DNA from: Bacteroides sp. MSB163
GTDB lineage: Bacteria; Bacteroidota; Bacteroidia; Bacteroidales; Bacteroidaceae
Direction of reading: 5' to 3'
Assembly (NCBI RefSeq): GCF_036416795.1
Contig: NZ_CP143867.1
Location: 1,674,001 to 1,738,000 of the forward strand
Length of the DNA: 64,000 nt
Part shown: one piece after another, positions 24,787 to 34,924 of the stretch
How the letters are laid out: each line of letters starts with the position of its first letter
How positions within the stretch are numbered: position 1 is the first letter of the stretch
Translations under genes and position numbers: made by a program
Notes under the pieces: model-generated
Databases searched by the model: none
Seen by the model: only the letters and a program-made list of their open reading frames with translations
What the model was told of the DNA's origin: nothing

Positions 24787-26427
24787 ATGAAAAAACTGTT
24801 ACCCGCTTTCCTATTCTTTATATCATTTACTATGCTGCTAGGGGCATGCGGAAGAGATTCTCATGCTGTCAGCTCTATTCTGTTATTGGCTGATTCGTTG
24901 ATGCAATCGCGTCCTGACAGTTCGCTGCAATTATTGGAGGAGGTTTCTGCACCGCAGAAGATGGGGAAAACAGACAGGGCATGGTATGCCTTGCTGCTTA
25001 CGCAGGCGAAGTATAAGAATTATGTGTCGCTGGAGAATGATTCTTTGATACAGGTAGCTGTGGATTATTTTGAAAAGAACAGTGATAGAGAGCGATTGGC
25101 AAAATCTTATTTTTATACCGGATGTGTGTATCGGGAGCAAGAAGACATATCTACTGCCATAAATTTATATTTGAAGTCATTGAGGACTATGCCGCAAGGA
25201 GGTGACTCGGTATTTTTGTCTATGGTATATAACGATTTGGGAGATTGCTATACAGACCAAAATATGGAAGAGACAGCAAGAAACATGTATAAGCAGGCTT
25301 ATGCTATAAATGTGAGTAATCATGATACTTTACGTGCATTTCACAATCTGAATGGTATTGGTGGTACTTTTTTGCTTGAACTTCAACTTGACAGTGCATT
25401 AAATTATTATCAACAGGCACTGGAAATGGCACTTTCACTGGATTATCCGGTGTTGTTGGGCGCCATATATAAGAATTTATCCGGAGTTTATAATGAGCAG
25501 GGAGAGTATGGACAGGCCAATGATTGTATTTCAAGAGCCATGCCTTATTTGTTAGATATAGAAAGCTTAACCTCTGCCTATTCTTTGAAAGGTGATATTT
25601 TGTATAATCTGGGTAAGAAAGACTCAGCCTTTTATTATTGGAATTTAGGAAAGGAATCTTCTGATATATATACAAAGACCTCAAATTATTATAGTATATA
25701 TCAAGCCAATAAAGAGCTTTCTAATTGGAAAGATGCGATTTTAAATGTTGATTCTTTCATCGTTTATTATGATTCGATTCAGAGAATGAATGACCGTGCG
25801 GAGATTAACGAGTTAATGGATAAACATTTATTGGAATTGCATAAGTATAAACTCTCTGTTGAACATAGAAGAACAATGAATCTCCTGATTATATTATCCT
25901 TATTTATTGTTTTAGTATTAAGCCTTATATTGATGTGGAGGGATAGATGCAGGAAGAACAGATATATCGTTTTACAGAAACAACTGATGGAGAATCGTGC
26001 GGAAATATTGTTACATGGAAAAGATATCTGTGAAGAAGGAAATAGCAAGTTGCATGAATTGAAAGAGTTAAGGATTGATATTTGCATTTCTTTATTTAGA
26101 TCAACTGAGGGGGGTAGGAAATTGACAGAATTAATGAAAGCAAAACCAAAAGAGCGTATTAGTATTATTCATAACCACAGGGTGTTGATTCTTGATGATA
26201 TTAGAAGCGCATTTGCAGATATCATGAAGGATTTGAATGCTTGTTGTTCTTCTTTGACTATGAATGATTTGTTATATTGCGTATTAATCATACTTCATTG
26301 TCCAAAAGAAATTGTTATGGACGTAATGAATACTACTGCCGACGCAATAAAAACACGGAAAAATAGAATTAAGAATAAAATGGATAAGGGACTTTTTGAG
26401 AAAGTATTTATGTCTGATAATGTGTGA
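24787..26427 (+). CDS. TPR lipoprotein-type membrane regulator upstream of the Rhs cassette
   Basis: A 546-residue protein. The start is a lipobox-like LLGAC (C21). Residues about 30-350 are tetratricopeptide repeats, including DSALNYYQQALEMALSLDYPVLLGAIYKNLSGVYNEQGEYGQAN. One membrane helix lies at about 365-384, then a coiled coil. The cytoplasmic C-terminal domain ends in an HTH-like stretch, CPKEIVMDVMNTTADAIKTRKNRIKNKM. The architecture is that of TPR membrane regulators of Bacteroidales, similar in layout to the DUF6377 protein at 14499 but different in sequence. It would sense a periplasmic state and control nearby genes. It lies about 120 bp before the DUF3244-escort-Rhs operon, so it may regulate that operon; this is inferred from position. 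Confidence 0.75.
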   Translation: MKKLLPAFLFFISFTMLLGACGRDSHAVSSILLLADSLMQSRPDSSLQLLEEVSAPQKMGKTDRAWYALLLTQAKYKNYVSLENDSLIQVAVDYFEKNSDRERLAKSYFYTGCVYREQEDISTAINLYLKSLRTMPQGGDSVFLSMVYNDLGDCYTDQNMEETARNMYKQAYAINVSNHDTLRAFHNLNGIGGTFLLELQLDSALNYYQQALEMALSLDYPVLLGAIYKNLSGVYNEQGEYGQANDCISRAMPYLLDIESLTSAYSLKGDILYNLGKKDSAFYYWNLGKESSDIYTKTSNYYSIYQANKELSNWKDAILNVDSFIVYYDSIQRMNDRAEINELMDKHLLELHKYKLSVEHRRTMNLLIILSLFIVLVLSLILMWRDRCRKNRYIVLQKQLMENRAEILLHGKDICEEGNSKLHELKELRIDICISLFRSTEGGRKLTELMKAKPKERISIIHNHRVLILDDIRSAFADIMKDLNACCSSLTMNDLLYCVLIILHCPKEIVMDVMNTTADAIKTRKNRIKNKMDKGLFEKVFMSDNV

Positions 26428-26462
26428 TTTATATATTGTCTGTTACATACTTGGATTTCTCT

Positions 26463-26490
26463 GTTACCATTGTTACCACGTAATATTTTG
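26463..26490 (+). promoter_or_regulatory. GTTACCA direct repeat and AT-rich promoter of cassette 1
   Basis: GTTACCA at 26463-26469 and 26472-26478, then TAATATTTTG at 26481-26490. The same element with the same spacing precedes cassette 2 at 38495, so it is a conserved promoter/operator unit of the Rhs cassettes. Confidence 0.55.
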
Positions 26491-26546
26491 TTGTTAGATG
26501 AAAGTTGTGTTTATTCGAGGCATCAAATAATTAAATCTTATACTAC

Positions 26547-26936
26547 ATGAAAACAACATTTTTACTTTCGCTCTTATTCGCTTTGTTCTCTCTAAATATT
26601 TATGCAGAACAAATGGTATCTATCAAACAGATTAATTTAAAAAAATCTCTTAAGGGAAAGGGAGCGCAACAGCCCGGAACACGTTCTTTAGAACCATTGA
26701 ATGTCTTTGCCTATTTTAATCCTGATAATACTGCTTTGACTATTAATTTAGATTGCGTATATACTGAAGTAACGGTTTTGGTAAAAAGTATTTTGACAGG
26801 TGAAACTATTCAGTCTGAATTGTACTTTACTCCGACCAATATATTTGTGAATATGTCCGAAGTGGAGAATGGAAAATACTTATTAGAAATTTCTTTCGGA
26901 GAAACCTTGTTATCAGGAGAATTCAGTATCGAATAA
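26547..26936 (+). CDS. secreted DUF3244-type small protein, Rhs cassette 1
   Basis: A 129-residue exported protein with a signal peptide at 1-20 (IYA before E21). The mature part has the DUF3244 pattern: TRSLEPLNVFAYFNPDNTALTINLDC, TEVTVLVKSILTGETIQSELYFTPTNIFVNM and GKYLLEISFGETLLSGEFSIE. It is a paralogue of the protein at 199. It lies 12 bp before the escort gene, so it is in the same operon. Its promoter and first codons were copied to the start of cassette 2, where the rest of the gene is missing; the domain is therefore not required in that copy. Confidence 0.75.
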   Translation: MKTTFLLSLLFALFSLNIYAEQMVSIKQINLKKSLKGKGAQQPGTRSLEPLNVFAYFNPDNTALTINLDCVYTEVTVLVKSILTGETIQSELYFTPTNIFVNMSEVENGKYLLEISFGETLLSGEFSIE

Positions 26937-26948
26937 ACATTACGCATT

Positions 26949-27410
26949 ATGAAAAAGGATAAACGGATATCTAAACGGGTAGCGCTTATATTTCTGCTAT
27001 CTGTAGTTTTATCTATGTGGGCAGGTCTGGATATTTGTGCGCAGCGTATCAAATATACCTACGACAATGCCGGAAACCGGTTGACTCGCCAAAAGGAGAT
27101 TGTCGTACAGACAAGGGGTGCTTTGAGTGATGAAGAGGAGCCATCGGTATACGAAGAAGAGCTTTCGGAAACTAAAGTAACTATTTATCCCAACCCTACC
27201 CGTGGTATGCTCAAAGTTGATATCTCAGGAGTTGAAAAGTTTGAGAATGCTCGAATATCCCTCTATGATCTTACCGGAAAGTTGTTGCAGCAGTGGGCGG
27301 GTATATCCCAATCCAATGAAATTGATTTATCCGAACGGACTCCGGGAATGTATATCATGCAGGTTGCCTACAATGGCAAGATTAGCAGTTGGAAGATAAT
27401 TAAAGAATAA
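26949..27410 (+). CDS. YD-repeat plus T9SS type A sorting-domain protein (Rhs escort), copy 1
   Basis: A 153-residue exported protein. A signal peptide ending near ICAQ (about residue 28) is followed at once by one YD repeat, IKYTYDNAGNRLTRQKEI, like the repeats that build Rhs shells. After a charged linker comes a type IX secretion-type C-terminal domain: TKVTIYPNPTRG, then FENARISLYDLTGKLLQQW and ERTPGMYIMQVAYNGKISSWKIIKE. The nearly identical protein at 38575 also lies directly before a giant Rhs gene. No T9SS component is seen in this window. It may help to export, anchor or fold the Rhs protein; this is inferred from pairing and the YD unit. It lies 24 bp before the Rhs gene. Confidence 0.8.
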   Translation: MKKDKRISKRVALIFLLSVVLSMWAGLDICAQRIKYTYDNAGNRLTRQKEIVVQTRGALSDEEEPSVYEEELSETKVTIYPNPTRGMLKVDISGVEKFENARISLYDLTGKLLQQWAGISQSNEIDLSERTPGMYIMQVAYNGKISSWKIIKE

Positions 27411-27434
27411 GATAACCTTAAAACACACTTCTCC

Positions 27435-30400
27435 ATGAAAACACATTTATTATTCATATTTTCCTTTTTATTATTTCCACTTATTGCCCATGCGCAACAG
27501 GGAAATACTAGATCATATCCAATTGAAGTTGGCACTTATAATTCTGAGTTTGATTATTCAGATTCACAAAACACGGAAGATTTTACAAACAATTATACGG
27601 GGCGACCTTCCAATGATGTTTTTTATAAATTTACTATAAGTACTAGGATGAAGGTCATCATGAAGCATTGCGAATCAGAGCTTTCTGATACCTATTTGAG
27701 CCTTTTGGATGCTTCCGGAAAATTAATTGACTATAACGATGATGCTGACTTTTCCATAGGCTGTGGCGGTGGTGCTGGAGAGGCTTATTTATCAAAGATA
27801 CTGGATGCCGGCACATACTACGTCGTGGCAGAAGGATATGAAGAGAACGGAGTTATTACTACTCAAATAACTGGGATGTTTTTATCTTCAGAAGGGGATA
27901 GTCAGCAGAATGCTATTGACGCCGGTACTTACAACAAGAGTTTTGACTATTCTGATATACAGAATATGAATCTTTTTTCTAATCAGTATGCAGCCGGAGA
28001 ACAAGAGGATGTTTTTTATAAGTTCACATTAACCCGTAAAATGATTGTAACAATAACTCATTGCGGATCAATGGTCTATGAAACTTGCGCCTATCTGTTG
28101 AATGCCGCGGGAGGTGTCATTGCTTCCAATGATTATTATTCAGATGATGGTCACTGTTCTTCATCCTCTCATGCTTTTATACAGAGAACCTTAGAACCGG
28201 GCACCTATTATATAGTATCGGAAGGATATGATACAGCGGAACTTATTACTACCAATATTACCGGATATGCCTCGGAAGACTTTGATTATCCGGACATTCC
28301 CATCACATATAGTGCGGAACAGGAAGCCGTTGGCTCTCTTGGTGGAACTTTTGATGTATCGGCTACCGGAGCAGCTACGTATTCAATTCCTATTAAAATT
28401 CCGCAAGGTGTAGGAGGTATGCAACCTACGCTTGCTATCATTTATAATAGTCAGGCAGGAAATGGAATGTTGGGTTGGGGATGTAATTTGTCGGGAATGT
28501 CAGTTATAACTCGCGGTCCGAAGGATATGTATCATGACGGTACAGCCAAGGCATTGACTTTTTCCGCCGATGAGGCTTATTATCTGGACGGTAAACGCTT
28601 GATTTATTCTTCTGGCACTATAGGGCAAGAGGGAGCCGTATATTATTTGGAATCCGATCCTTTTACTAAAGTGATTGTTCATGGCACATACACTGCTTCT
28701 ACAGCTAATACATGGTTTGAAGTGCAATCTTCTACCGGGCAGATATGCTATTATGGAAATACAACCGGTGCTCGACAAAGCTACACAGCTGGTAATTCTC
28801 CCAGAATCTATGCATGGTATCTGGATTACGTGGAAGATCCGTTGGGTAATTACATGAATTATACCTATAATAAGTGGAGTTACTGCATGTATCCCAACAC
28901 TATAATGTATGGAAATAATAAGAATGGGAGTACCGGTTTACAGAATACGGTTACTTTCAGTTATGAAACTCGCTCCAATGATCCACAGCTATTTGTTATT
29001 GAAGGCGTAAAAGGAACCATGGATCGTAGGCTGAAAACCATTACAAGCAAAACGGGAAATTCGGTTTACCGTGTTTATGACTTGCAATACAATACCACCG
29101 GTGATGCTTCCGGTACTAAATATTCACGTCTGACAAGTGTTACGGAGAGGAATGGTGCCGGCGATGTTATGCAACCGGTTAAGCTAAATTGGTCTTATTT
29201 GCCTTCCCTATATAGTATTCCTGTTTCTCCTCAAGTGAATGCTGCTTCTGTTTATCCGGCTGTCGCATTTTCTGAACAGCAATTTATTGCTGGTGATTTC
29301 AATGGAGATGGTTTGACGGATATGATGGGAATCTCTCCTGTAAAGATACCGACAGGTACGAATTCTTGGACCTATGATACTTACGCTTATATATATTGGG
29401 CCTCATTGGATTCTTCCGGAAATGTCCGATTTGTTGACGGAACGAATTATCGTCTTGGAGCAAGTTTTCAATTGTCTGACATGCAAGAATACAAAGCGGG
29501 ATCGTCCGTCATCGATTTTGATGGAGACGGTCTGAATGAATTTGTAGTACCACATGTAAGCATCAATGATCATTGGAAGCAAATAGCTTTTTATGTTTAT
29601 GGAAACACGGTTCAGGGGGCTTTCGGATACAACTTGCAGCACAGTAGTGAAATGCCCGCCTATGCTACCGGTGATTTTAATAATGACGGAAAAGGAGATA
29701 TCGTTTTCATAGAAAAGGGACACAGTGGCAACAAGTATCCGGGCGAGATTATTGGACATAATTCCGGAACATCTTTATACCGCACGGCATTTAGCCTTAC
29801 CTTGCCTTCTAATCCCGATAAGGTATTCGTATCTGACCTTAACGGTAACGGGCTGGAAGATATGATGATAATTTATAATGGAGGCTATACCATTTTTTGG
29901 AATCAGGGTAATGGAATTACGGGAACTACTTTTTCGGATGCCAAGAAGACTACAGGAACCAATGTCTCTAAGGTGTGGATGATTCGTTCCGGTGATTTTA
30001 ATGGTGATGGCTTAATGGATATACTAATGAACAGTACCGGTGAAAGTAGTTGGTATTTTGCCTTGAATAATGGCAATGGAACTTTTACTAAGTCGCAGGC
30101 ATGCACATTAGGGCTTTACGATCAGAGCTTCACTTCAAAAGATGATTCAAGGTTTGATTGCCTTATATATGATTTCGATCTTGACGGGAAATCGGATGTG
30201 GTGATAACCAAGGCCATGTATGATAAGAAGAGCGCTATATTTCAAGGTTCTTGGGGTGAGTTCAATAAAACTTATACCTATTGGATGCATTCTACAGGAA
30301 GTGCGCTTACCATAGTGCGTTCGGCGACTTCTAACAGAGATGAAGATGCTCTTTCATCCCGCTATCTGGTGGGTGACTTCAACGGTGACGGTCAGATGGA

Positions 30401-33400
30401 ACTGATGAATTATGGTTACAATTGTTATAATAGTAGTAATTCAAACAGAGACCCTGTATGGCGATTATACCCTAATAGTAGTTACAATACAGACAAAGGT
30501 AAGGTAACTTCTGTTACCGGTGGCTATGGCAGTGTGACGAATATTACTTATGCCTCCCTTGTCAATGGCGGTATCTATACCAAAGGTACGGGTAGCAGTT
30601 ATCCTGTTGCCGATTATACTTTGCCTTTGCATGTAGTAAAGAAAGTAAATTCGGATAATGGTGCGGCAGGCAGAACAATGACAACTAACTATCGGTACAG
30701 TGGCCTTAAAATGCATTTGCAAGGAAAAGGGCTGTTGGGAATGTCTTCCATGATAGCTGAGAATATGACGTTGGGGACAGTTTCTGAATCTGGTGTAAAA
30801 GCATGGAATACTTCCTTCTATATACCATCTGCTACCTATACTAAAAATACCATAGACGGCAGTACGGCTGAAACTAACTCTACGCTGGTTATTGTGGATA
30901 AAGGCTCCAGGAAATACTTTGCTTACCCTTCATCTACTACAGAGAAGGATTTGGATGGCAATATGGTTACTACCACTCGTCAGTTCAATACTACCTACGG
31001 TTACATGACCCAGGAAAAGGCGGACTATGGCAATAATATGTATCGCACTGTTCAATATGGCGACTATATCCTTGCCGGAAAAACCTATCAGCCCCAGCTG
31101 ATCACAAAGGTACAGAAGCATACGGACGACTCGTCGACTTTCACGCAGAAGACTGAAATCACGTATAATACCTCTAAAGGATATAAGACGAAGACTGTTG
31201 AAAATTATGGTTCCTCTTTACCCTTTACCACCGAATTCACCTACGATACTTGGGGAAACGTGAAGACGGAGAAAATCAGCGGCTCTGGAGTTTCCGCCCT
31301 TACCAGCAACTATGATTATGATGCAACGAAACGTTTTATCGCTAAAACTTCTACTAATCCGTCGTCATCCATTATTGCTTATACATATGATACTTGGGGA
31401 AATGTCCTGACGGAAACAGACGAAAGTGATACTTCCAATAAGTTAACAACTAGGCATACGTTTGATGGATGGGGGAACAGACTGTCTACTCTTTTTCCCG
31501 ACGGTACTAAGAGAAGTTATCTGAGTGGTTGGAATGTCAATTCAAGTAAACGATTCTTTACGCTTGCCCAAGCTACGGGAGAGCCCTGGGTAAAAACTTG
31601 GTACGACAATCAGGGGCGTGAGGTATTGGTAGAAACAATCGGTCCCAAAAGTATGTCCATTAAAGAGGCTACGACTTATAACAACAAAGGGCTGGTCACT
31701 CAGAAAAAGACAGAAACTGGCAATCTTACCACAACGGAGAACTATACGTATGATGCTCGTGGGCGAGTGCTGACCCAAACAAGCAGTGCAGGGAGATCCG
31801 TTTCTTACGCTTATGGGAACCGTACAGTATCGAGCACCACAAACGGGAAAACTTATACCCAAGTTTATGATCCCTGGGGTGGAGTGAAATCCGTGACCGA
31901 TCCGGTTTCCAGCATTGCCTATACTTATAAGTCATTGGGAAAACCTCAAAAGATAGTCACAGGTGGAGCTACTTTCACTATGACCTATTATGACACGGGC
32001 AAGCAAAAGACGCTGACCGATCCCAATGCAGGTACCATAACCTATACGTATGACGCTGCCGGACGATTGAAAACTCAGGTTGACGGGAAAGGTAAAACCA
32101 CGACAAATACCTATGATGTGTTGGGGCGTATGACCTCTTCCGTGGCGGATGGTGTAACTACTACCTATACCTATGGAACGTCCGGCAACAACTTGCTGCG
32201 TCTGACAAAGGAACAGACGGGTAATAATTACACGACTTACACGTATGATAATTACGGTCGTACGAGGACTGAGACACGTCAAATAGAAGGAACAGGTGCT
32301 TTGGCATTTACTTACTCTTATAACTCACAGGGGCAACTGAGTAATATTGCCTATCCTGGATCTTTGACCGTCAGTCGCAACTATGACGCTTATGGTAATC
32401 TGCGACAGGTGCTGGCAGGTACGCAAAATATCTGGGAACTCACGGGAACTACCGGAACTGTCACTACTACCAAACTTGGTGGTACATTGATTTCTACCGA
32501 AACCCGTAATTCGCAAGGCTTACTTAGTAACCTGAAGACGATGAAAGGTACTACGTCGCTGCATAATATGAACTATGTGTTTGATGGTGCTACAGGCAAT
32601 CTTACTTCGCGTACGGGTATGATTGGGCAAACGGAAACCTTCACTTATGACAGCGCAGATCGTTTGACTGTTGTGAAGCAAGGTAGTTCTACAGTCATGA
32701 ATATGGGTTATCATGCCAATGGCAATATTGTTTCTAAAACAGGCTTGGGTTCATACAGTTATGACAAACCTCATGCGGTAAGTACCGTTGACAATACCGG
32801 CGGCCTGATTTCCGAGAATAACCAGACCATTGCGTATACTGCATTTGATAAAGTTTCCTCCATCAGTGAAACGGTCGGTTCGAACAATTACCTGTTGAAC
32901 ATCACGTATGGTCCTGATCGCCAACGTTGGAAATCTACGTTGAAGACGAACAATGCGGTTGCACGTACGACTGTATATGCGGGCGATTATGAGATGGTCA
33001 CCGAAGGCGGTGTAACGAAACAATTATATTATCTTGGTGGCAATAACGGTTTGGTAGCGGTATATGTGAAACAATCCGGGCAGCCTGATAAGATTTATTA
33101 TGCCCACAAAGACCATTTGGGCAGTGTTGTGAAGTTGACTGATAATGCAGGTACTGAGGTTTTCAAGGCTTCATACGATGTTTGGGGCAGACGTACGGTA
33201 GCTAATAACACCTTCAAGTTCCACCGTGGCTATACGGGACATGAACATCTGGATGAGTTCAAGCTGATAGACATGAACGGCCGTATGTATGATCCGTTAC
33301 TGGCTCGTTTCTTGAGTCCTGATCCGTTTGTTCAGATGCCTGATTTCTCACAAAATTTCAATAGATATACTTATTGCTTAAATAATCCGTTAATATATAC

Positions 33401-34298
33401 GGATCCGGATGGAGAGTTCTGGCATCTATTTATTGGTGCAGTTATTGGAGGAGCAATAAACTGGGTTGCCAATGGTGCGGATTTAAGCTGGGAAGGATTA
33501 TCTTATTTTGCTACCGGTGCAGTTTCCGGTGCATTGACTGCCGCTTTCCCCGGTGCCGCTATTGGTATTACCGCCGGTACCGGTGCCGCAAACTCTGCGA
33601 TTGGTCAAGGTTTTAACAATGGGTGGAAGAATATCAACCTGCAACAAGTTGCGTTTGATGGCATAATGGCTGGTACGATGGCTTATGTTGGCGGTGAGAT
33701 TGCCGGTCGGTTTGTCGGTCCTATCGAGAAACTTACCCAAAACATAAAATCTCCAATGCTTCAGAATCTAATTACTCATGAAGTTTCCGGTTTGCCTTTC
33801 GGTACTTTGATGGGTGGTGTGATGGCTGAAGTTGATGATGATCCCAATACTTCCTTTCTTGATGGGATGTGGAGTGGTGCCAAGATGAGCTTTATGACAA
33901 GCGGATTATCAGCGGTTGGAGCTGCAGCAAACTATTCGCTGGACCATAAAGTGGATATTTGGACAGGTATTTCTGATCAAAGTAAGCAAATACAGCAAAC
34001 AGCAGCGCAATTAGGTTTGCGTAGTGCACAACAAAGTGTAAAGCAGGATATAGTAGATATGTACTATGAACAGATGAAAAATGGTACTTTTAGTGATAAA
34101 TCTGGTGCTGCGGGATTTTATCATGAAGGAGTGCGAACCATTACAGATGGTAACCATCGGATGAATGCTGCTATCAGATATTATTTATCAACTGGCAATG
34201 ACAAATTTGTTAATTCATTACTGAATAACGGAAATTTCACTATTAATAATCCTAAGAATTATGGTTATAGATCATACAGCTTCCCAATCGCCAGATAA
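27435..34298 (+). CDS. Rhs polymorphic toxin 1, ParB-like (DGNHR) tip
   Basis: A 2287-residue exported protein. After the signal peptide (1-20) come two PPC-like domains (about 25-150 and 155-280, each with DVFYKFT). They are followed by a SpvB/TcaC-like start (GTFDVSATGAATYSIPIKIP), FG-GAP/VCBS repeats such as AGDFNGDGLTDMMG, about 25 YD repeats, and the Rhs core (YYAHKDHLGSVVKLTDNAG to RFLSPDP). The core ends in DPDGE at 1990-1994. The tip, 1995-2287, has a glycine-rich part that may cross membranes, then ITDGNHRMNAAIRYY with DGNHR at 2238-2242, as in ParB-like nuclease toxins. It should be a contact- or release-dependent toxin. The gene at 34471 follows as the likely immunity gene. Confidence 0.88.
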   Translation: MKTHLLFIFSFLLFPLIAHAQQGNTRSYPIEVGTYNSEFDYSDSQNTEDFTNNYTGRPSNDVFYKFTISTRMKVIMKHCESELSDTYLSLLDASGKLIDYNDDADFSIGCGGGAGEAYLSKILDAGTYYVVAEGYEENGVITTQITGMFLSSEGDSQQNAIDAGTYNKSFDYSDIQNMNLFSNQYAAGEQEDVFYKFTLTRKMIVTITHCGSMVYETCAYLLNAAGGVIASNDYYSDDGHCSSSSHAFIQRTLEPGTYYIVSEGYDTAELITTNITGYASEDFDYPDIPITYSAEQEAVGSLGGTFDVSATGAATYSIPIKIPQGVGGMQPTLAIIYNSQAGNGMLGWGCNLSGMSVITRGPKDMYHDGTAKALTFSADEAYYLDGKRLIYSSGTIGQEGAVYYLESDPFTKVIVHGTYTASTANTWFEVQSSTGQICYYGNTTGARQSYTAGNSPRIYAWYLDYVEDPLGNYMNYTYNKWSYCMYPNTIMYGNNKNGSTGLQNTVTFSYETRSNDPQLFVIEGVKGTMDRRLKTITSKTGNSVYRVYDLQYNTTGDASGTKYSRLTSVTERNGAGDVMQPVKLNWSYLPSLYSIPVSPQVNAASVYPAVAFSEQQFIAGDFNGDGLTDMMGISPVKIPTGTNSWTYDTYAYIYWASLDSSGNVRFVDGTNYRLGASFQLSDMQEYKAGSSVIDFDGDGLNEFVVPHVSINDHWKQIAFYVYGNTVQGAFGYNLQHSSEMPAYATGDFNNDGKGDIVFIEKGHSGNKYPGEIIGHNSGTSLYRTAFSLTLPSNPDKVFVSDLNGNGLEDMMIIYNGGYTIFWNQGNGITGTTFSDAKKTTGTNVSKVWMIRSGDFNGDGLMDILMNSTGESSWYFALNNGNGTFTKSQACTLGLYDQSFTSKDDSRFDCLIYDFDLDGKSDVVITKAMYDKKSAIFQGSWGEFNKTYTYWMHSTGSALTIVRSATSNRDEDALSSRYLVGDFNGDGQMELMNYGYNCYNSSNSNRDPVWRLYPNSSYNTDKGKVTSVTGGYGSVTNITYASLVNGGIYTKGTGSSYPVADYTLPLHVVKKVNSDNGAAGRTMTTNYRYSGLKMHLQGKGLLGMSSMIAENMTLGTVSESGVKAWNTSFYIPSATYTKNTIDGSTAETNSTLVIVDKGSRKYFAYPSSTTEKDLDGNMVTTTRQFNTTYGYMTQEKADYGNNMYRTVQYGDYILAGKTYQPQLITKVQKHTDDSSTFTQKTEITYNTSKGYKTKTVENYGSSLPFTTEFTYDTWGNVKTEKISGSGVSALTSNYDYDATKRFIAKTSTNPSSSIIAYTYDTWGNVLTETDESDTSNKLTTRHTFDGWGNRLSTLFPDGTKRSYLSGWNVNSSKRFFTLAQATGEPWVKTWYDNQGREVLVETIGPKSMSIKEATTYNNKGLVTQKKTETGNLTTTENYTYDARGRVLTQTSSAGRSVSYAYGNRTVSSTTNGKTYTQVYDPWGGVKSVTDPVSSIAYTYKSLGKPQKIVTGGATFTMTYYDTGKQKTLTDPNAGTITYTYDAAGRLKTQVDGKGKTTTNTYDVLGRMTSSVADGVTTTYTYGTSGNNLLRLTKEQTGNNYTTYTYDNYGRTRTETRQIEGTGALAFTYSYNSQGQLSNIAYPGSLTVSRNYDAYGNLRQVLAGTQNIWELTGTTGTVTTTKLGGTLISTETRNSQGLLSNLKTMKGTTSLHNMNYVFDGATGNLTSRTGMIGQTETFTYDSADRLTVVKQGSSTVMNMGYHANGNIVSKTGLGSYSYDKPHAVSTVDNTGGLISENNQTIAYTAFDKVSSISETVGSNNYLLNITYGPDRQRWKSTLKTNNAVARTTVYAGDYEMVTEGGVTKQLYYLGGNNGLVAVYVKQSGQPDKIYYAHKDHLGSVVKLTDNAGTEVFKASYDVWGRRTVANNTFKFHRGYTGHEHLDEFKLIDMNGRMYDPLLARFLSPDPFVQMPDFSQNFNRYTYCLNNPLIYTDPDGEFWHLFIGAVIGGAINWVANGADLSWEGLSYFATGAVSGALTAAFPGAAIGITAGTGAANSAIGQGFNNGWKNINLQQVAFDGIMAGTMAYVGGEIAGRFVGPIEKLTQNIKSPMLQNLITHEVSGLPFGTLMGGVMAEVDDDPNTSFLDGMWSGAKMSFMTSGLSAVGAAANYSLDHKVDIWTGISDQSKQIQQTAAQLGLRSAQQSVKQDIVDMYYEQMKNGTFSDKSGAAGFYHEGVRTITDGNHRMNAAIRYYLSTGNDKFVNSLLNNGNFTINNPKNYGYRSYSFPIAR

Positions 34299-34470
34299 TT
34301 ATTATTTTAAAATATATAATCTGGGAAATATAAGTTCATTTACAGCGTTTGCAGGTAGATTTTATGTATGTTTCTCTGCAATACCGAATTTTGGGAAAAT
34401 TATATCTTCCCAAAACAAGAAGTGCACTTTTCCTCTAAATATCTTTTGCAAGAAGTATACTGATCCTTTT

Positions 34471-34914
34471 ATGGACGAAGCAAGGATAGAAGAAAAAGTA
34501 GAGATCTATTTTGAGAATTTTAGAATATTCAGGCATATAAGACTTTCTAATTTATTGAAGAAGTATGGCTTTTCTACTAATGAAATCAATCTTTTATTTG
34601 AAGAACTTAATTTGGATGATAAAATATATGCAGATAATATCATACATATAAGAATAAAAGCCGCGATATTGATAGATATATTATTTAAGAAAAATGATCT
34701 AATCCTCTTTCATACTGCAGGACTTTCATATCCTTCGAGTAAGGTTATTTACCAGAGGATTTATAAGCGTCTACAGGAGCATCCGGAGAAATCTGCTATT
34801 GTGTTCGAGTATGGAGAGAAAATTAAACAAATAGTTTTTAAAGAAGTGTCCGTGGATAATATAAGTAATTATGAAGGATGGATGGCAGAGGTTGTAAAGA
34901 AATTATTAGATTAA
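34471..34914 (+). CDS. candidate immunity protein for Rhs toxin 1
   Basis: A 147-residue protein without signal peptide, so cytoplasmic. It is charged and mostly helical (MDEARIEEKVEIYFENFR, RIKAAILIDILFKKNDLILF). I do not recognise a family. The start at 34471 is preferred: the frame stays open upstream to an ATG at 34261 inside the Rhs gene, but that stretch does not look like protein. It is the first gene after the ParB-like tip, where an immunity gene is expected, and a cytoplasmic location fits a nuclease-type toxin. A small IR, TTTTGGGAA/TTCCCAAAA (34389-34415), lies in the gap before it. Confidence 0.55.
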   Translation: MDEARIEEKVEIYFENFRIFRHIRLSNLLKKYGFSTNEINLLFEELNLDDKIYADNIIHIRIKAAILIDILFKKNDLILFHTAGLSYPSSKVIYQRIYKRLQEHPEKSAIVFEYGEKIKQIVFKEVSVDNISNYEGWMAEVVKKLLD

Positions 34915-34924
34915 AAAATAGTTC

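Noticed and set aside
26949..27410. Evidence for a complete type IX secretion system here
   Set aside because: Only the sorting domain of the two escort proteins is seen; no Por or Spr component is encoded in the window, so no secretion system is claimed.
34261..34470. Longer N-terminus for the immunity candidate at 34471
   Set aside because: The extra 70 residues would begin inside the Rhs gene and do not look like a folded protein or signal peptide.
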